Below, piece by piece: positions 8,545-17,081 of a stretch of DNA of 61,454 bases (positions are counted from its first letter, which is position 1; each line of letters starts with the position of its first letter). The stretch is from an uncultured Acidobacteriota bacterium (GTDB lineage Bacteria > Acidobacteriota > Terriglobia > Bryobacterales > Bryobacteraceae). The stretch covers positions 1-61,454 of the forward strand of contig CADEFM010000019.1 of NCBI GenBank assembly GCA_902826605.1, in the 5' to 3' direction. The notes below the pieces were generated by a model that was given only the letters and a program-made list of their open reading frames with translations, did no database searches and was not told the DNA's origin. The position numbers were made by a program, and so were the translations under genes.

Positions 8545-9609
8545 ATGACCAACCCAAAGCCGGTCGTCGTGGCACTGCCCCTCGACCACCAAACCGATGA
8601 GCTGTTGGCTACGGCTCTGGACCTCGGCCAACGGCTCGAGTGCCCTTTCGTCGTAGTGCATGCGCTCGGCAAGCGCCGCCTGGAGAGCGAACCGAGTACC
8701 ACCAACCGTATCGCAAAGGCAAAGCAGACCCTCGGTCTGCGGCTGCAACCGCTCTGGAAGGCGGGGCTGGATGTTCGGGAGGAGGTGGAGGTCGGTGCTC
8801 CCGCCGAACTCGCGATCAACACGGCCCTACGCCTCAGCGCTCAGCTCATTATCACGGGCGGCGGTCGGCCGGCGACCATCCGGCGATGGCTCGTGGGCTC
8901 AGCGGTCGAGGCCATCGTCCACCGCGCAGTTGTCCCCGTCTGGGTCGTGCGGGGGGAGCGGGCCGTCAGGCGAACTGTGCTCTGCCCGCTCAACCTCAAC
9001 TCGCCATCCAAGCTCGGGCTCGCATCCGCCGTCCGTATGGCCCGGCTCTTCGAGGTACCTCTCCGCGTCATGACGGTCCTATCGGACAACTCGTCTGGCG
9101 AGGGGCCATCGGTCGAGGAGGCACGCCGAGATCTGGAGGAGATGCTTGCCCAGCACGCGGTAAACGGGCTCGATGTCGCGGTCGACGTGGTGACGGGAAG
9201 CCCGGCCGAACGAATAGTCGACGCCGCAGACGACGCAGGGATGCTTGTTATCGGCAGTCGGGGCTTTAATCCCCTGGTTCCCGAATCGCTCGACTCGGTC
9301 ACCACGCGAGCGCTTCGTCACAGCCAATGCAGCATCCTGGCAGTACGAGAGGTACATGTTGATCTCGAAGCGAGCGAGGCCGAGATAGCAAGGCTAGCAG
9401 ATGCTTGTCGTGTCACTTGGCAGTTGATCGAAGACGACCGGGCGGTCGAGGCACTTCCTTTCATCGAGCCGGCGGCCCAGCGCGCTCCGTTCAATGCGAC
9501 GATTCAGGAGGCCTACGCCATCGTCCTTGAGAAGGTGGGTCAAGAGCTGGAGGCTCGATCCCGCCACGAGCTCTCCCAGATGATTCGCGCCCGCATCGAC
9601 CGGAGTTGA
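8545..9609 (+). CDS. Tandem universal stress protein (two UspA domains plus helical tail)
   Basis: The protein has 354 residues. Two UspA folds are fused in one chain, at about residues 1-135 and 145-270. The second has an ATP-type glycine pattern starting at VIGSRGFN. The first has a related but altered glycine loop (TGGGRPATIRRW), so only one half may bind nucleotide. Residues from about 275 to the end form a charged, helical tail containing EAYAIVLEKVGQE, unlike a normal UspA C-terminus. It starts 25 bases after the efflux permease with AGAGAACACGGAG upstream, so it is probably co-transcribed and may help survival during toxin stress. That role is an inference from position. Confidence 0.85.
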   Translation: MTNPKPVVVALPLDHQTDELLATALDLGQRLECPFVVVHALGKRRLESEPSTTNRIAKAKQTLGLRLQPLWKAGLDVREEVEVGAPAELAINTALRLSAQLIITGGGRPATIRRWLVGSAVEAIVHRAVVPVWVVRGERAVRRTVLCPLNLNSPSKLGLASAVRMARLFEVPLRVMTVLSDNSSGEGPSVEEARRDLEEMLAQHAVNGLDVAVDVVTGSPAERIVDAADDAGMLVIGSRGFNPLVPESLDSVTTRALRHSQCSILAVREVHVDLEASEAEIARLADACRVTWQLIEDDRAVEALPFIEPAAQRAPFNATIQEAYAIVLEKVGQELEARSRHELSQMIRARIDRS

Positions 9610-9906
9610 CCGCACCGCGACGCCTTGAAGCATATCAATGGTGTGCGCGCAAGCCGCCCCGGACAGGGCGAGTCGGGTCGTCCCGTATTGTTCTTTTTCA
9701 TCACTTACCGGCGCGTCAAACCGCCTATCAGTGGGCAGTCGCGATACGTTGTCAATGCGCCAGGCTTTTTGGCCGCTCCCATTGCTCGACATGATGTGCC
9801 GACTACTGCATACAACGCGTCGAACATGTCACGGTGCTGCGGGATTAGGTAGTATTCTTGGGGTGACGCTGCCAGGATCTCCATATTCGGCCACGAGGTG
9901 AACTTC
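9610..9906. other. Intergenic gap of about 0.3 kb
   Basis: No gene is supported here. Short frames exist on both strands, but none has a credible ribosome site or a recognisable product. A small GC stem (cgggtcgtcccg) followed by a T-rich run at about 9675-9700 could end the efflux transcript, but the stem is only four pairs. This gap separates the accessory block from the more typical genes that follow. Confidence 0.5.
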
Positions 9907-11259
9907 ATGAGTGGGTCGCCACTTGCGCAAAACGTACCGGCTGCTCAGAAGTCAACTGGCGATGCGACCTACAACAAAGCTCGTCTGTTCGTAGCCGGGG
10001 GCCTCGCGCTTGCCATGTCTGGAATCGCTGCCGCATTACGGGCCAACACCGCAACCGACTTACAACGCATCTTTCTCGATCCAATTGACAAGGTTCGCTC
10101 AGCTGAGATGATCGGCGCTATTCTCGGACTCCCCTTCTTGGGTTACGCCGTCACGATCGCCGTTGGTAGCCCGCTGCTTGACTATATCGGAATGGGTTTG
10201 CTGCTGCCGCTCTCGGGAGTCCTTTTTTCGATGGGCGCGTTGCTCATGATCTTCGCAGGCGATCTTGCCAGTGGTGCTGGCGTCTATAACGTTCTATGGA
10301 TAGGAGCGGTTATCACCGGCATCGGGTGGGGACTGGTGGAAACAGTTACTAACCCGATGGTTGCTTCGCTTTATCCCAATGACAAGACCAGCAAACTGAA
10401 CGCGGTGCATGCGTGGTGGCCAGGGGGATTGGTCATCGGAGGATTGTTGGGCGTCGCCATGTCGAAGTTCGAGATTGGATGGCAATGGAAATTGGCGATT
10501 GTGATCCTGCCGGCTGTGATGCTAGTCGCGCTGTGTGCCGGTCTGAAGTTCCCTCCCACCGAGCGCGTCGCGGCCGGCGTCTCCGCGAAAGACATGTTTA
10601 AGGAACTGATGAATCCCCTGTTTTTCGTGTTTTTCGCCGCGATGTTTCTCACAGCCGCGTCGGAACTCGCTCCCGGCCAATGGGTCGATTTCGCACTCAG
10701 CCGGACGGTGCATATGCCGGGTATACTGCTGCTGGTGTATGTCAGTGGACTCATGTTTCTGATGCGCCACTTCGCGGGGCATTTGGTGCACAGGCTTTCG
10801 CCGATCGGCGTCTTGTGGTTTTCGTGCGTAGGGGCGGGACTTGGCCTCTACGCATTAAGCGTGGCCAACTCTCCGGTCACGGCGCTTCTGGCCGCCACCA
10901 TCTGGGGAACAGGGTGCTGCTACATGTGGCCCACCATGCTGGCGGCGGCGTCGGAACGGTTTCCGCGCGGTGGCGCCCTGCTGATGGGCCTGATGGGCAC
11001 GGCAGGCACGTTGTCTATTCAGTTCGTGCTGCCGATCATGGGCAACATTTATGACACCACGAAAGTGAAGGCGGCTGGAGGAGACGCCGCGTTCAAGGCA
11101 CTTCAGCCCGGCCCAGAGTTGGACCGCGTGCTCAGTATCGCGGCACAGACTTCCTTCCGCGACGTTGCCATACTGCCGGTCGTTCTCTTGTTTGTCTTCG
11201 CAGGCATCTGGTTTTATGACCGCTCCAAGGGCGGTTACAAAGCTACCAGGATTTCCTGA
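9907..11259 (+). CDS. MFS transporter
   Basis: This is a major facilitator superfamily permease of about 450 residues with roughly twelve hydrophobic segments in two six-helix halves, beginning around residue 25 (ARLFVAGGLALAMSG). The ATG at 9907 is preferred over an in-frame GTG nine bases upstream, because that GTG lies inside the likely ribosome site gaggtg. Segments such as HAWWPGGLVIGG and a Trp/Pro-rich late helix (GCCYMWPTMLAAA) resemble sugar-type MFS carriers such as the FucP group, but the substrate is not predictable. It stands alone, about 290 bases before the chemosensory operon. Confidence 0.85.
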   Translation: MSGSPLAQNVPAAQKSTGDATYNKARLFVAGGLALAMSGIAAALRANTATDLQRIFLDPIDKVRSAEMIGAILGLPFLGYAVTIAVGSPLLDYIGMGLLLPLSGVLFSMGALLMIFAGDLASGAGVYNVLWIGAVITGIGWGLVETVTNPMVASLYPNDKTSKLNAVHAWWPGGLVIGGLLGVAMSKFEIGWQWKLAIVILPAVMLVALCAGLKFPPTERVAAGVSAKDMFKELMNPLFFVFFAAMFLTAASELAPGQWVDFALSRTVHMPGILLLVYVSGLMFLMRHFAGHLVHRLSPIGVLWFSCVGAGLGLYALSVANSPVTALLAATIWGTGCCYMWPTMLAAASERFPRGGALLMGLMGTAGTLSIQFVLPIMGNIYDTTKVKAAGGDAAFKALQPGPELDRVLSIAAQTSFRDVAILPVVLLFVFAGIWFYDRSKGGYKATRIS

Positions 11260-11545
11260 CACGGCCCGCAAGCTGGGACATCGACGCAGTCTCCAAAGCT
11301 GCTCCCGCCAGTTTCGACGATCCAACTCTCACACGGGCGGTTATGGCCGATTAGAACGTTCAGATGCCTGCGTATGGGAACCGCACCGCCCGCTTAGGAA
11401 TAGTGTCCGTGTTCGCGCCGCGCGACGCGGCGGCGAGCGCTAACCAGCTGTTGCAAGGATCGCAACAGTCCGGCATCGACGTCGGCCGCAAGCGATACCC
11501 AAACGGTTGCCTAGCCGGTCCCTTTCGTGCATTGCGGAGAAGACA
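11260..11545. other. Leader region of the chemosensory operon with two hairpins
   Basis: No gene is seen here. Two perfect inverted repeats lie in the last 130 bases before the first kinase: gccgcg-cga-cgcggc at 11417-11431 and ctgttgc-aaggatc-gcaacag at 11448-11468. Neither is followed by a T run, so they are not ordinary terminators. They could be operator sites or structured leader RNA. No clear -35/-10 pair stands out. Confidence 0.5.
11448..11468. promoter_or_regulatory. Perfect 7+7 inverted repeat upstream of the chemosensory operon
   Basis: Ctgttgc and gcaacag are separated by seven bases, about 80 bases before the first start codon. The arm length and spacing would suit a dimeric repressor or activator site, but a chance palindrome cannot be excluded. 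Confidence 0.35.
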
Positions 11546-14500
11546 ATGAAAGAGAAGTTGCTGGTCTTGGATGATGAACGGCTCATCCTTACCTCGCTTG
11601 AGCATCTTTTTGAAGATGAGTACGAGGTTCTAACGGCCACCACCGCGGAGACGGCTCTTGGGCTGGCGCGAAAACACGACATCGCGGTGACCCTCTGCGA
11701 TGAACGGATGCCGGGCGTCACCGGGCACGAGTTCTTGCGGCGATTGAGGGAAATTTCGCGGTCCACTCGAGTGATGATGTCCGGTTACGCCGACATGAGT
11801 GCGCTCGCCGAGGCAGTCAACAGCGCCGGAATTTTCGCATATGTCACAAAGCCTTGGGAGCCTCTCAAGCTTCGGGCCACGGTTGCCGCCGCGACGGTTC
11901 ACTTCAAACTGGTCCAGGAGGTGGAAGAAGGACGCGAATTGCTGAGCGCTTTGATGGAGAATATTCCCGATCAGATCTGTTTCAAGGATTGCCATGCGCG
12001 CTTCACCCGGGTGAACCAGGCGCACGCCCAGGCGCTAGGAGCCAACAACTCCGCCGAGTGCATTGGAAAGAGCGACGCGGACTATTTCGAACCCGCAGAC
12101 GTATTCCGCTGGCGCCAAGAAGAGGATGAGATCATCAGGTCCGGTGAGCCCCAAATCGATAAAGTGGAACAGCTCAAGACGCATCATGCCGGCCGTCGTT
12201 GGATGTCGACTACGAAAGTTCCGATGTTTGACCGGAGCTCGCAGGTGTCCGGAATTGCCAGTGTCTCCAGGGATATCACCGCCCTAAAGAACACCGAGGA
12301 AATGCTGCTCGATCAAAGCGAGCGCAATCGCATGATCATCGAGACGGCCAATGAGCCGTTTATCGGCATGCAACCGGATGGCACGATTACGGCGTGGAAT
12401 CCACAGGCTGAACTTACCTTCGGCTGGGCCGCCGCCGAAGTGCTGGGACGTAGGCTGTGCGATACCGTGGTTGCTCCCGCTTATCGCGACGCCCACGCAA
12501 ACGGCGTCGAAGAGTTCCTGACCACAACGAACGGGTTAGCCCTAAACCGTGCGGTAGAGCTTGTTGCGGTGCATCGCGATGGCCATGAGTTTCCAGTGGA
12601 AGCCACGGTTTGGCCGGTTCGAGTGGCGGGCGCCTGCAGCTTTAACGCCTTCGTGCGGGATATCAGCGAACGGCGGAACGCCGAGGATGACCGGAAGAAA
12701 GAGACAAGACTCGTTCAATTGCTACAGTGTGTGACGGTCACCGCGAATCGGTCTTCCACCATAGAAGACACCGCTGTGACCTGTCTCGAGCAGATCTGCT
12801 CGCACCTTGGCTGGCCGGTAGGACATGTCTACCTGCGGGATAACAGCTCGCAGGAAATGCTGATTTCCTCCGGATTTTGGCAGGACAAAGCGGATGATGC
12901 GTTTGCGGCCTTCCGCGAGTCGAGCCGGCACTTTCACCTTGGATCGTCAACGGAGCTGCCCGATTGTGTTCTTGCGTCCGGTAAACCAAAGTGGATCGTC
13001 AATTTAGGGGCGCAAGAGCCATTGTCGGAGCGCGCGTTCGCGGCCGCACGGGCCGGACTCCGGTCGGGATTCGGGTTCCCAATCGTGGTCGATGCGAAAG
13101 TCGTCGGAGTGATGGAGTTTTTTTCAGATCAGACCATACAGCCGGCCGACAATTTCCTGAACATGATGGAGCATATCGGCTTTGAGCTGGGCCAGGTCAT
13201 CCGGCGCCAGCGCACCGAGGAAGAACTCCGACGCGCTAAGGCGTCCGCGGAATTCGCGAACCGCGCGAAGAGCGAATTCCTGACCACTATGAGTCACGAA
13301 ATGCGAACGCCGATGAATGCCATTCTCGGCATGGCCGATCTCCTCTCGGAGAGTTCGCTCAGTGAAGAGCAGCAGGACTATGTTCGAATCTTCCAACGAG
13401 CTGGGGCGAACCTCCTCACCCTAATCAACGATATCCTGGACCTTTCCAAAGTGGAATCTGGCCACTTGGAATTGGAATCAGTCGCCTTCGACCTGCGATC
13501 TTTGCTCGAGAGAATCATCGAGATGATGGCTACTCGCGCACGTGACCGTGGTTTGCAGCTCACCCTTCAGGTTCAGCCCGGCGTTCCAATCGGCTTAGTG
13601 GGAGACCCGCATCGTTTGCGCCAGATTCTCGTCAACTTGATTGGAAACGCCCTGAAATTCACCGAGCAAGGTTCCGTCACGCTGCTCGTGCAACAAGAGC
13701 CTGACGGAGCGGCTGGCTGGCTGCGATTCAACGTCGTGGATACAGGCATCGGAATAGCCGCCGACAAAATTGAGGTGATCTTCGATCGTTTCACGCAAGC
13801 CGATTCATCCACTACACGCAAGTACGGCGGAACGGGCCTCGGCTTGGCCATCAGCGCGGGCTTAGTTCAGCTGATGGGTGGACGGATTGGATGCAGGAGT
13901 GGGCAGAACAAAGGAAGTACCTTCTTCGTTTCCGCGCCGTTCGCCATCGGCAGTCTAGTGGAGACTTCTGACACCGCAGTCCCGGCAGCAGGCGAGATTC
14001 TGGAGACTGGACCACCCGTTCAACAGCCGGCATTTCGCATACTGATAGCCGAAGACTCAGAAGACAATCTGGTCTTGATTAGAGCCTACCTGAAAGGCAG
14101 CGGTCTGGAACTGGAAGTCGCGGAGAATGGCAAGGTCGCCGTCGAAAAAGTGATGCTCCGCCCTCCTCATCTTGTCCTCATGGATATGCAAATGCCAGTG
14201 ATGGACGGACTGGATGCCACTCGTATCATTCGGCGGTGGGAAAAGGAAACCAATTGCCGTCCCATTCCCATCCTCGCGTTAACGGCGCATGCAGGGGAAG
14301 AGGGAATGGCGAGGAGCCGGGAAGCAGGTTGTACGGAGCATCTGACCAAACCGATCAAGAAAGCCACTCTTCTCGAGGCCATTGTCCGCCACCTGGGTCG
14401 GAAAATTCACATCACTCCCCCGAAAGACGTTGAGTCCTTAGTTCCAAAGTACCTGGCAAACGTTCGGCGGGATATGGGGAAGATTCTAGCCGGCATCGAC

Positions 14501-14704
14501 TTGCAAGAATGCGAGACGGCTCGCCGTTTGGGGCACCATCTCAAGGGATCTGGCACTGGTTATGGATTTCCTGAAATCACGCGGGCCGGAGCGGCGGTGG
14601 AAGCGGCCGCGCTGCTCGCCGACGAAACAGAAATCCGCAGCCAGATCGTGGTGCTGGCCAACTATCTTGATCGCGTGGAAATTGTGGTGCAAGACCGCGG
14701 ATAG
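11546..14704 (+). CDS. Hybrid sensor kinase REC-PAS-PAS-GAF-HisKA-HATPase-REC-HPt
   Basis: A multi-domain phosphorelay kinase of 1052 residues without an evident membrane segment. In order it has an N-terminal receiver (phospho-Asp D52 in CDERMPG), PAS (about 130-255), PAS (about 260-380), GAF (about 385-550), HisKA with H584 in SHEMRTPM, and an HATPase with NLIGNALKF, DTGIGI and GGTGLGLAIS. It ends with a second receiver (D880 in MDMQMPVMDG) and a C-terminal HPt (likely H997 in GHHLKGSG). The ATG at 11546 follows ggagaag by a normal spacing. An in-frame ATG 39 bases upstream lacks one and adds no domain. It leads the chemosensory operon, so it may take phosphate from CheA through its first receiver or add a second, cytoplasmic signal. 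Confidence 0.92.
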   Translation: MKEKLLVLDDERLILTSLEHLFEDEYEVLTATTAETALGLARKHDIAVTLCDERMPGVTGHEFLRRLREISRSTRVMMSGYADMSALAEAVNSAGIFAYVTKPWEPLKLRATVAAATVHFKLVQEVEEGRELLSALMENIPDQICFKDCHARFTRVNQAHAQALGANNSAECIGKSDADYFEPADVFRWRQEEDEIIRSGEPQIDKVEQLKTHHAGRRWMSTTKVPMFDRSSQVSGIASVSRDITALKNTEEMLLDQSERNRMIIETANEPFIGMQPDGTITAWNPQAELTFGWAAAEVLGRRLCDTVVAPAYRDAHANGVEEFLTTTNGLALNRAVELVAVHRDGHEFPVEATVWPVRVAGACSFNAFVRDISERRNAEDDRKKETRLVQLLQCVTVTANRSSTIEDTAVTCLEQICSHLGWPVGHVYLRDNSSQEMLISSGFWQDKADDAFAAFRESSRHFHLGSSTELPDCVLASGKPKWIVNLGAQEPLSERAFAAARAGLRSGFGFPIVVDAKVVGVMEFFSDQTIQPADNFLNMMEHIGFELGQVIRRQRTEEELRRAKASAEFANRAKSEFLTTMSHEMRTPMNAILGMADLLSESSLSEEQQDYVRIFQRAGANLLTLINDILDLSKVESGHLELESVAFDLRSLLERIIEMMATRARDRGLQLTLQVQPGVPIGLVGDPHRLRQILVNLIGNALKFTEQGSVTLLVQQEPDGAAGWLRFNVVDTGIGIAADKIEVIFDRFTQADSSTTRKYGGTGLGLAISAGLVQLMGGRIGCRSGQNKGSTFFVSAPFAIGSLVETSDTAVPAAGEILETGPPVQQPAFRILIAEDSEDNLVLIRAYLKGSGLELEVAENGKVAVEKVMLRPPHLVLMDMQMPVMDGLDATRIIRRWEKETNCRPIPILALTAHAGEEGMARSREAGCTEHLTKPIKKATLLEAIVRHLGRKIHITPPKDVESLVPKYLANVRRDMGKILAGIDLQECETARRLGHHLKGSGTGYGFPEITRAGAAVEAAALLADETEIRSQIVVLANYLDRVEIVVQDRG

Positions 14705-14705
14705 C

Positions 14706-15236
14706 ATGAGCATTCTGCAAACTCACGTGCAAGAGTTCTTGGTTTTCCAAACCAGCGGATTGGACTGTGCATTTCCGCTCGGCGAGGTGCGGGAAATCGT
14801 GCCGATGGCCAGGCTCTCGTGTCCGCCCGGTCTCCCTGCGGGCCTGGCGGGCTTCCTGGATCTCCGGGGAACAACGGTGCCCATTGTTCGTCTGGATAGG
14901 ATGTTCGATCTTCCCGAACAGAAAGCTGGCCTCCACACTCCAATGATTATTCTGCGAGGCGCGATTCGTCCGATTGGAATCCTCGTGAACTTGGTTCGTG
15001 GCATCGTGCCGTCGGCTTCCGCGCGGTTATTGGATTTGCCCGCAGAGCGCACGTTTCGAGGGTGCGCTACCGCTGAGCTGCAAATCGATGGAGATCTGGT
15101 TCACCTGCTTTCGCCCACGGCGCTCCTGGACGCCGATGAGAATCGCATGTTGTCCGACTACAGTGCGATGGCGCAAGCGCGCCTTCGCAACATGAAGGAG
15201 AGCGGTGACTCCAATTCCCCAAGACCCGGCTTATAG
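14706..15236 (+). CDS. CheW-like coupling protein 1 (WspB-like)
   Basis: This adaptor of 176 residues tethers the receptor to the CheA kinase. It is one CheW fold. Characteristic pieces are FQTSGLDCAFPLGEVREIVPM, GFLDLRGTTVPIVRLDRMF and GILVNLVRGIVP. The start lies one base after the stop of the hybrid kinase, and the ribosome site falls inside that gene. The long C-terminal extension after the CheW fold (about 30 residues, ending in ARLRNMKESGD) is unusual but short. Its end overlaps the CheR start by 32 bases. Two CheW genes flank cheR here, the same arrangement as wspB-wspC-wspD. Confidence 0.9.
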   Translation: MSILQTHVQEFLVFQTSGLDCAFPLGEVREIVPMARLSCPPGLPAGLAGFLDLRGTTVPIVRLDRMFDLPEQKAGLHTPMIILRGAIRPIGILVNLVRGIVPSASARLLDLPAERTFRGCATAELQIDGDLVHLLSPTALLDADENRMLSDYSAMAQARLRNMKESGDSNSPRPGL

Positions 15237-16557
15237 CCGGCTAAAAAGCCAGCTGATCGAGCAGACGGGCCTGGCCTTCTATGCGGATCGGGACGAGGCA
15301 TTGGCTGGGACAATCGGCGAGAGACTCTTGATTCTTGGTCTTCACGACTGCTCTTCCTACATCGAATTCCTCACCGCTGAATCGGGCACGGCCGAGATGG
15401 AAATTCTCATAGCGAAACTCACCATTGGAGAGACCTATTTTTTTCGCGACGAGCGCCAGTTCACCGCGATCCGCGACCATATCCTTCCGGAAATTCTCAA
15501 GCGTAACCACTCATCCAAGCATTTGCGCATTTGGAGCGCTGGGTGCGCCACTGGCGCCGAACCTTATTCACTGGCAATTCTACTCATGCGCGAACTGGCC
15601 GATCAAATCAGCGGCTGGCGTGTCGAGATCCACGCTACCGATTTGAATCGGAACTATCTGGCCCAGGCGGCCATGGGGAAATTCCGGGCATGGGCGCTGC
15701 GCTCCACCTCCGATGAGGTGAAGGGCGAGTGTTTCTTTCATGAGGGCCTGGTGTGGACCATTGATCCGCGATTCAAGCAATGGATTTCGTTTCGCCACAT
15801 GAACCTCGTCGAGAGCGAATTCATCACTCCATTTCCCTCCGGCACGCACTTCGATCTGATTCTCTGCCGCAACGTCATGATCTACTTCACCCAGGAGGTG
15901 AGCCGGCGCTTGGTAGACCAATTTCATGGATCGCTCTGCGATGGAGGCTGGCTCGTGGTGGGCGCGTCCGAATACAGTTTAGTGAACGAGAAGGATTTCT
16001 CCGTTGTAGACGCATCCGGGGCCAAGGTCTACCGAAAGGTCCCTCCTCTGCTTGAAATCAGTGGAGAAATACTTCAAATCAAGGGAAAAGCACCTCGGCC
16101 GGCGACAACATTCCCCCCCCACGACGTACCCCCCGCCAATAGCCCGCCTGCACGCGATTGCGGCAACCTCGACGCTCTCCGCCAACTCGCCGATCGTGGT
16201 GATTGGCAGAACGCGGCTGAGTGCAGCCTAAGACTGCTCACTCGGGACAGATTGAATCCGGAGATCCATTTCTATCGCGGATTGATTTTGGAGAACCTCG
16301 GAAACGCAGGCGAGTCGGAACGATCGTTGCGCCAAGCCATTTACCTCGACCGTAATTTTGGCCTGGCTCACTATCATCTTGCTCTCGCTTTGAAAAGGGA
16401 TGGGCGAATCGAAGCGGCGGGGCGGTCCTTCGGAAACGTCCTGAAGATCATGGCGGCGACGCCGGATCTGGCGAGCGTTATGGCTGCACCCGGGGTAACC
16501 GCGATCGAGTTGAAGGAGCTGGCAAAAATGCATCTGAAAGAAACGAGAGAATCGTGA
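15205..16557 (+). CDS. CheR methyltransferase with C-terminal TPR (WspC-like)
   Basis: This S-adenosylmethionine-dependent enzyme methylates glutamates of the chemoreceptor and has 450 residues. The N-terminal helical domain is followed by the methyltransferase core, with IWSAGCATGAEPYSLA (SAM loop), ATDLNRNYL and FDLILCRNVMIYF. A proline-rich linker at about 295-315 leads to TPR-like helices (about 320-440, for example LNPEIHFYRGLILENLG). CheR fused to TPRs is the WspC/FrzF arrangement. The start is a GTG with aaggagag just upstream, inside the end of the cheW gene. The ATG-poor frame gives no alternative. Confidence 0.92.
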   Translation: MTPIPQDPAYSRLKSQLIEQTGLAFYADRDEALAGTIGERLLILGLHDCSSYIEFLTAESGTAEMEILIAKLTIGETYFFRDERQFTAIRDHILPEILKRNHSSKHLRIWSAGCATGAEPYSLAILLMRELADQISGWRVEIHATDLNRNYLAQAAMGKFRAWALRSTSDEVKGECFFHEGLVWTIDPRFKQWISFRHMNLVESEFITPFPSGTHFDLILCRNVMIYFTQEVSRRLVDQFHGSLCDGGWLVVGASEYSLVNEKDFSVVDASGAKVYRKVPPLLEISGEILQIKGKAPRPATTFPPHDVPPANSPPARDCGNLDALRQLADRGDWQNAAECSLRLLTRDRLNPEIHFYRGLILENLGNAGESERSLRQAIYLDRNFGLAHYHLALALKRDGRIEAAGRSFGNVLKIMAATPDLASVMAAPGVTAIELKELAKMHLKETRES

Positions 16558-17081
16558 ACAATCTGCTCTCCACCGAGCAACGAACGGAAATGGTTTGGCG
16601 CGAGCGGGCTCAGCGCCTTTCGAAACCCGCGATTCTTGGAGAAGCAGGCCAAGACGTTGTGCCGGTTCTCGTTCTGGGAATCGGGAACGAACTCTATGGG
16701 ATCGACCTCCCGGACGTGGGCGAGGTCTTACCTCCGATCCAGACGACGCCGGTTCCCGGGAAGTCGGTGGTGTTTGCCGGAGTCATCAATGTGCACGGCG
16801 AGATTCGGCCGGTCATCGACCTTAGACGCTTGCTGGCAGTCGAGAAGGGTCAAAATGACTGTCCCGCGCGAGTGATTTTACTTCGTAAGACCGGCCGCGA
16901 GGTGGGACTACAGATCGATAGCGTGGAGCAAATCCGGTGGATAGCGCCGGGGGATCTGCAATTGATGGGAGACGGAAGTCCGGGATGCTCCCCAAAGATT
17001 AGAGGATCGACCAAGGACCTGCTCATGCTTCTTAGTACGGATGCACTCTTCGCGGAGTTGGATACAGGAGTTGAAACTTGA
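16554..17081 (+). CDS. CheW-like coupling protein 2 (WspD-like)
   Basis: This second coupling protein has 175 residues. A short N-terminal helix rich in Arg/Glu (RTEMVWRERAQRLSK), typical of WspD-type CheWs, precedes one CheW fold, with LVLGIGNELYGIDLPDVGEV, GVINVHGEIRPVIDLRRL and VGLQIDSVEQI. The start is GTG, overlapping the cheR stop as GTGA. The ending overlaps the receptor start as TTGA. Having two different CheWs suggests that they play different parts in the array, as proposed for Wsp. Confidence 0.9.
   Translation: MNNLLSTEQRTEMVWRERAQRLSKPAILGEAGQDVVPVLVLGIGNELYGIDLPDVGEVLPPIQTTPVPGKSVVFAGVINVHGEIRPVIDLRRLLAVEKGQNDCPARVILLRKTGREVGLQIDSVEQIRWIAPGDLQLMGDGSPGCSPKIRGSTKDLLMLLSTDALFAELDTGVET

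Noticed and set aside
9675..9700. Possible terminator after the universal stress gene
   Set aside because: The stem has only four pairs and the T run is broken; not enough to call a terminator.
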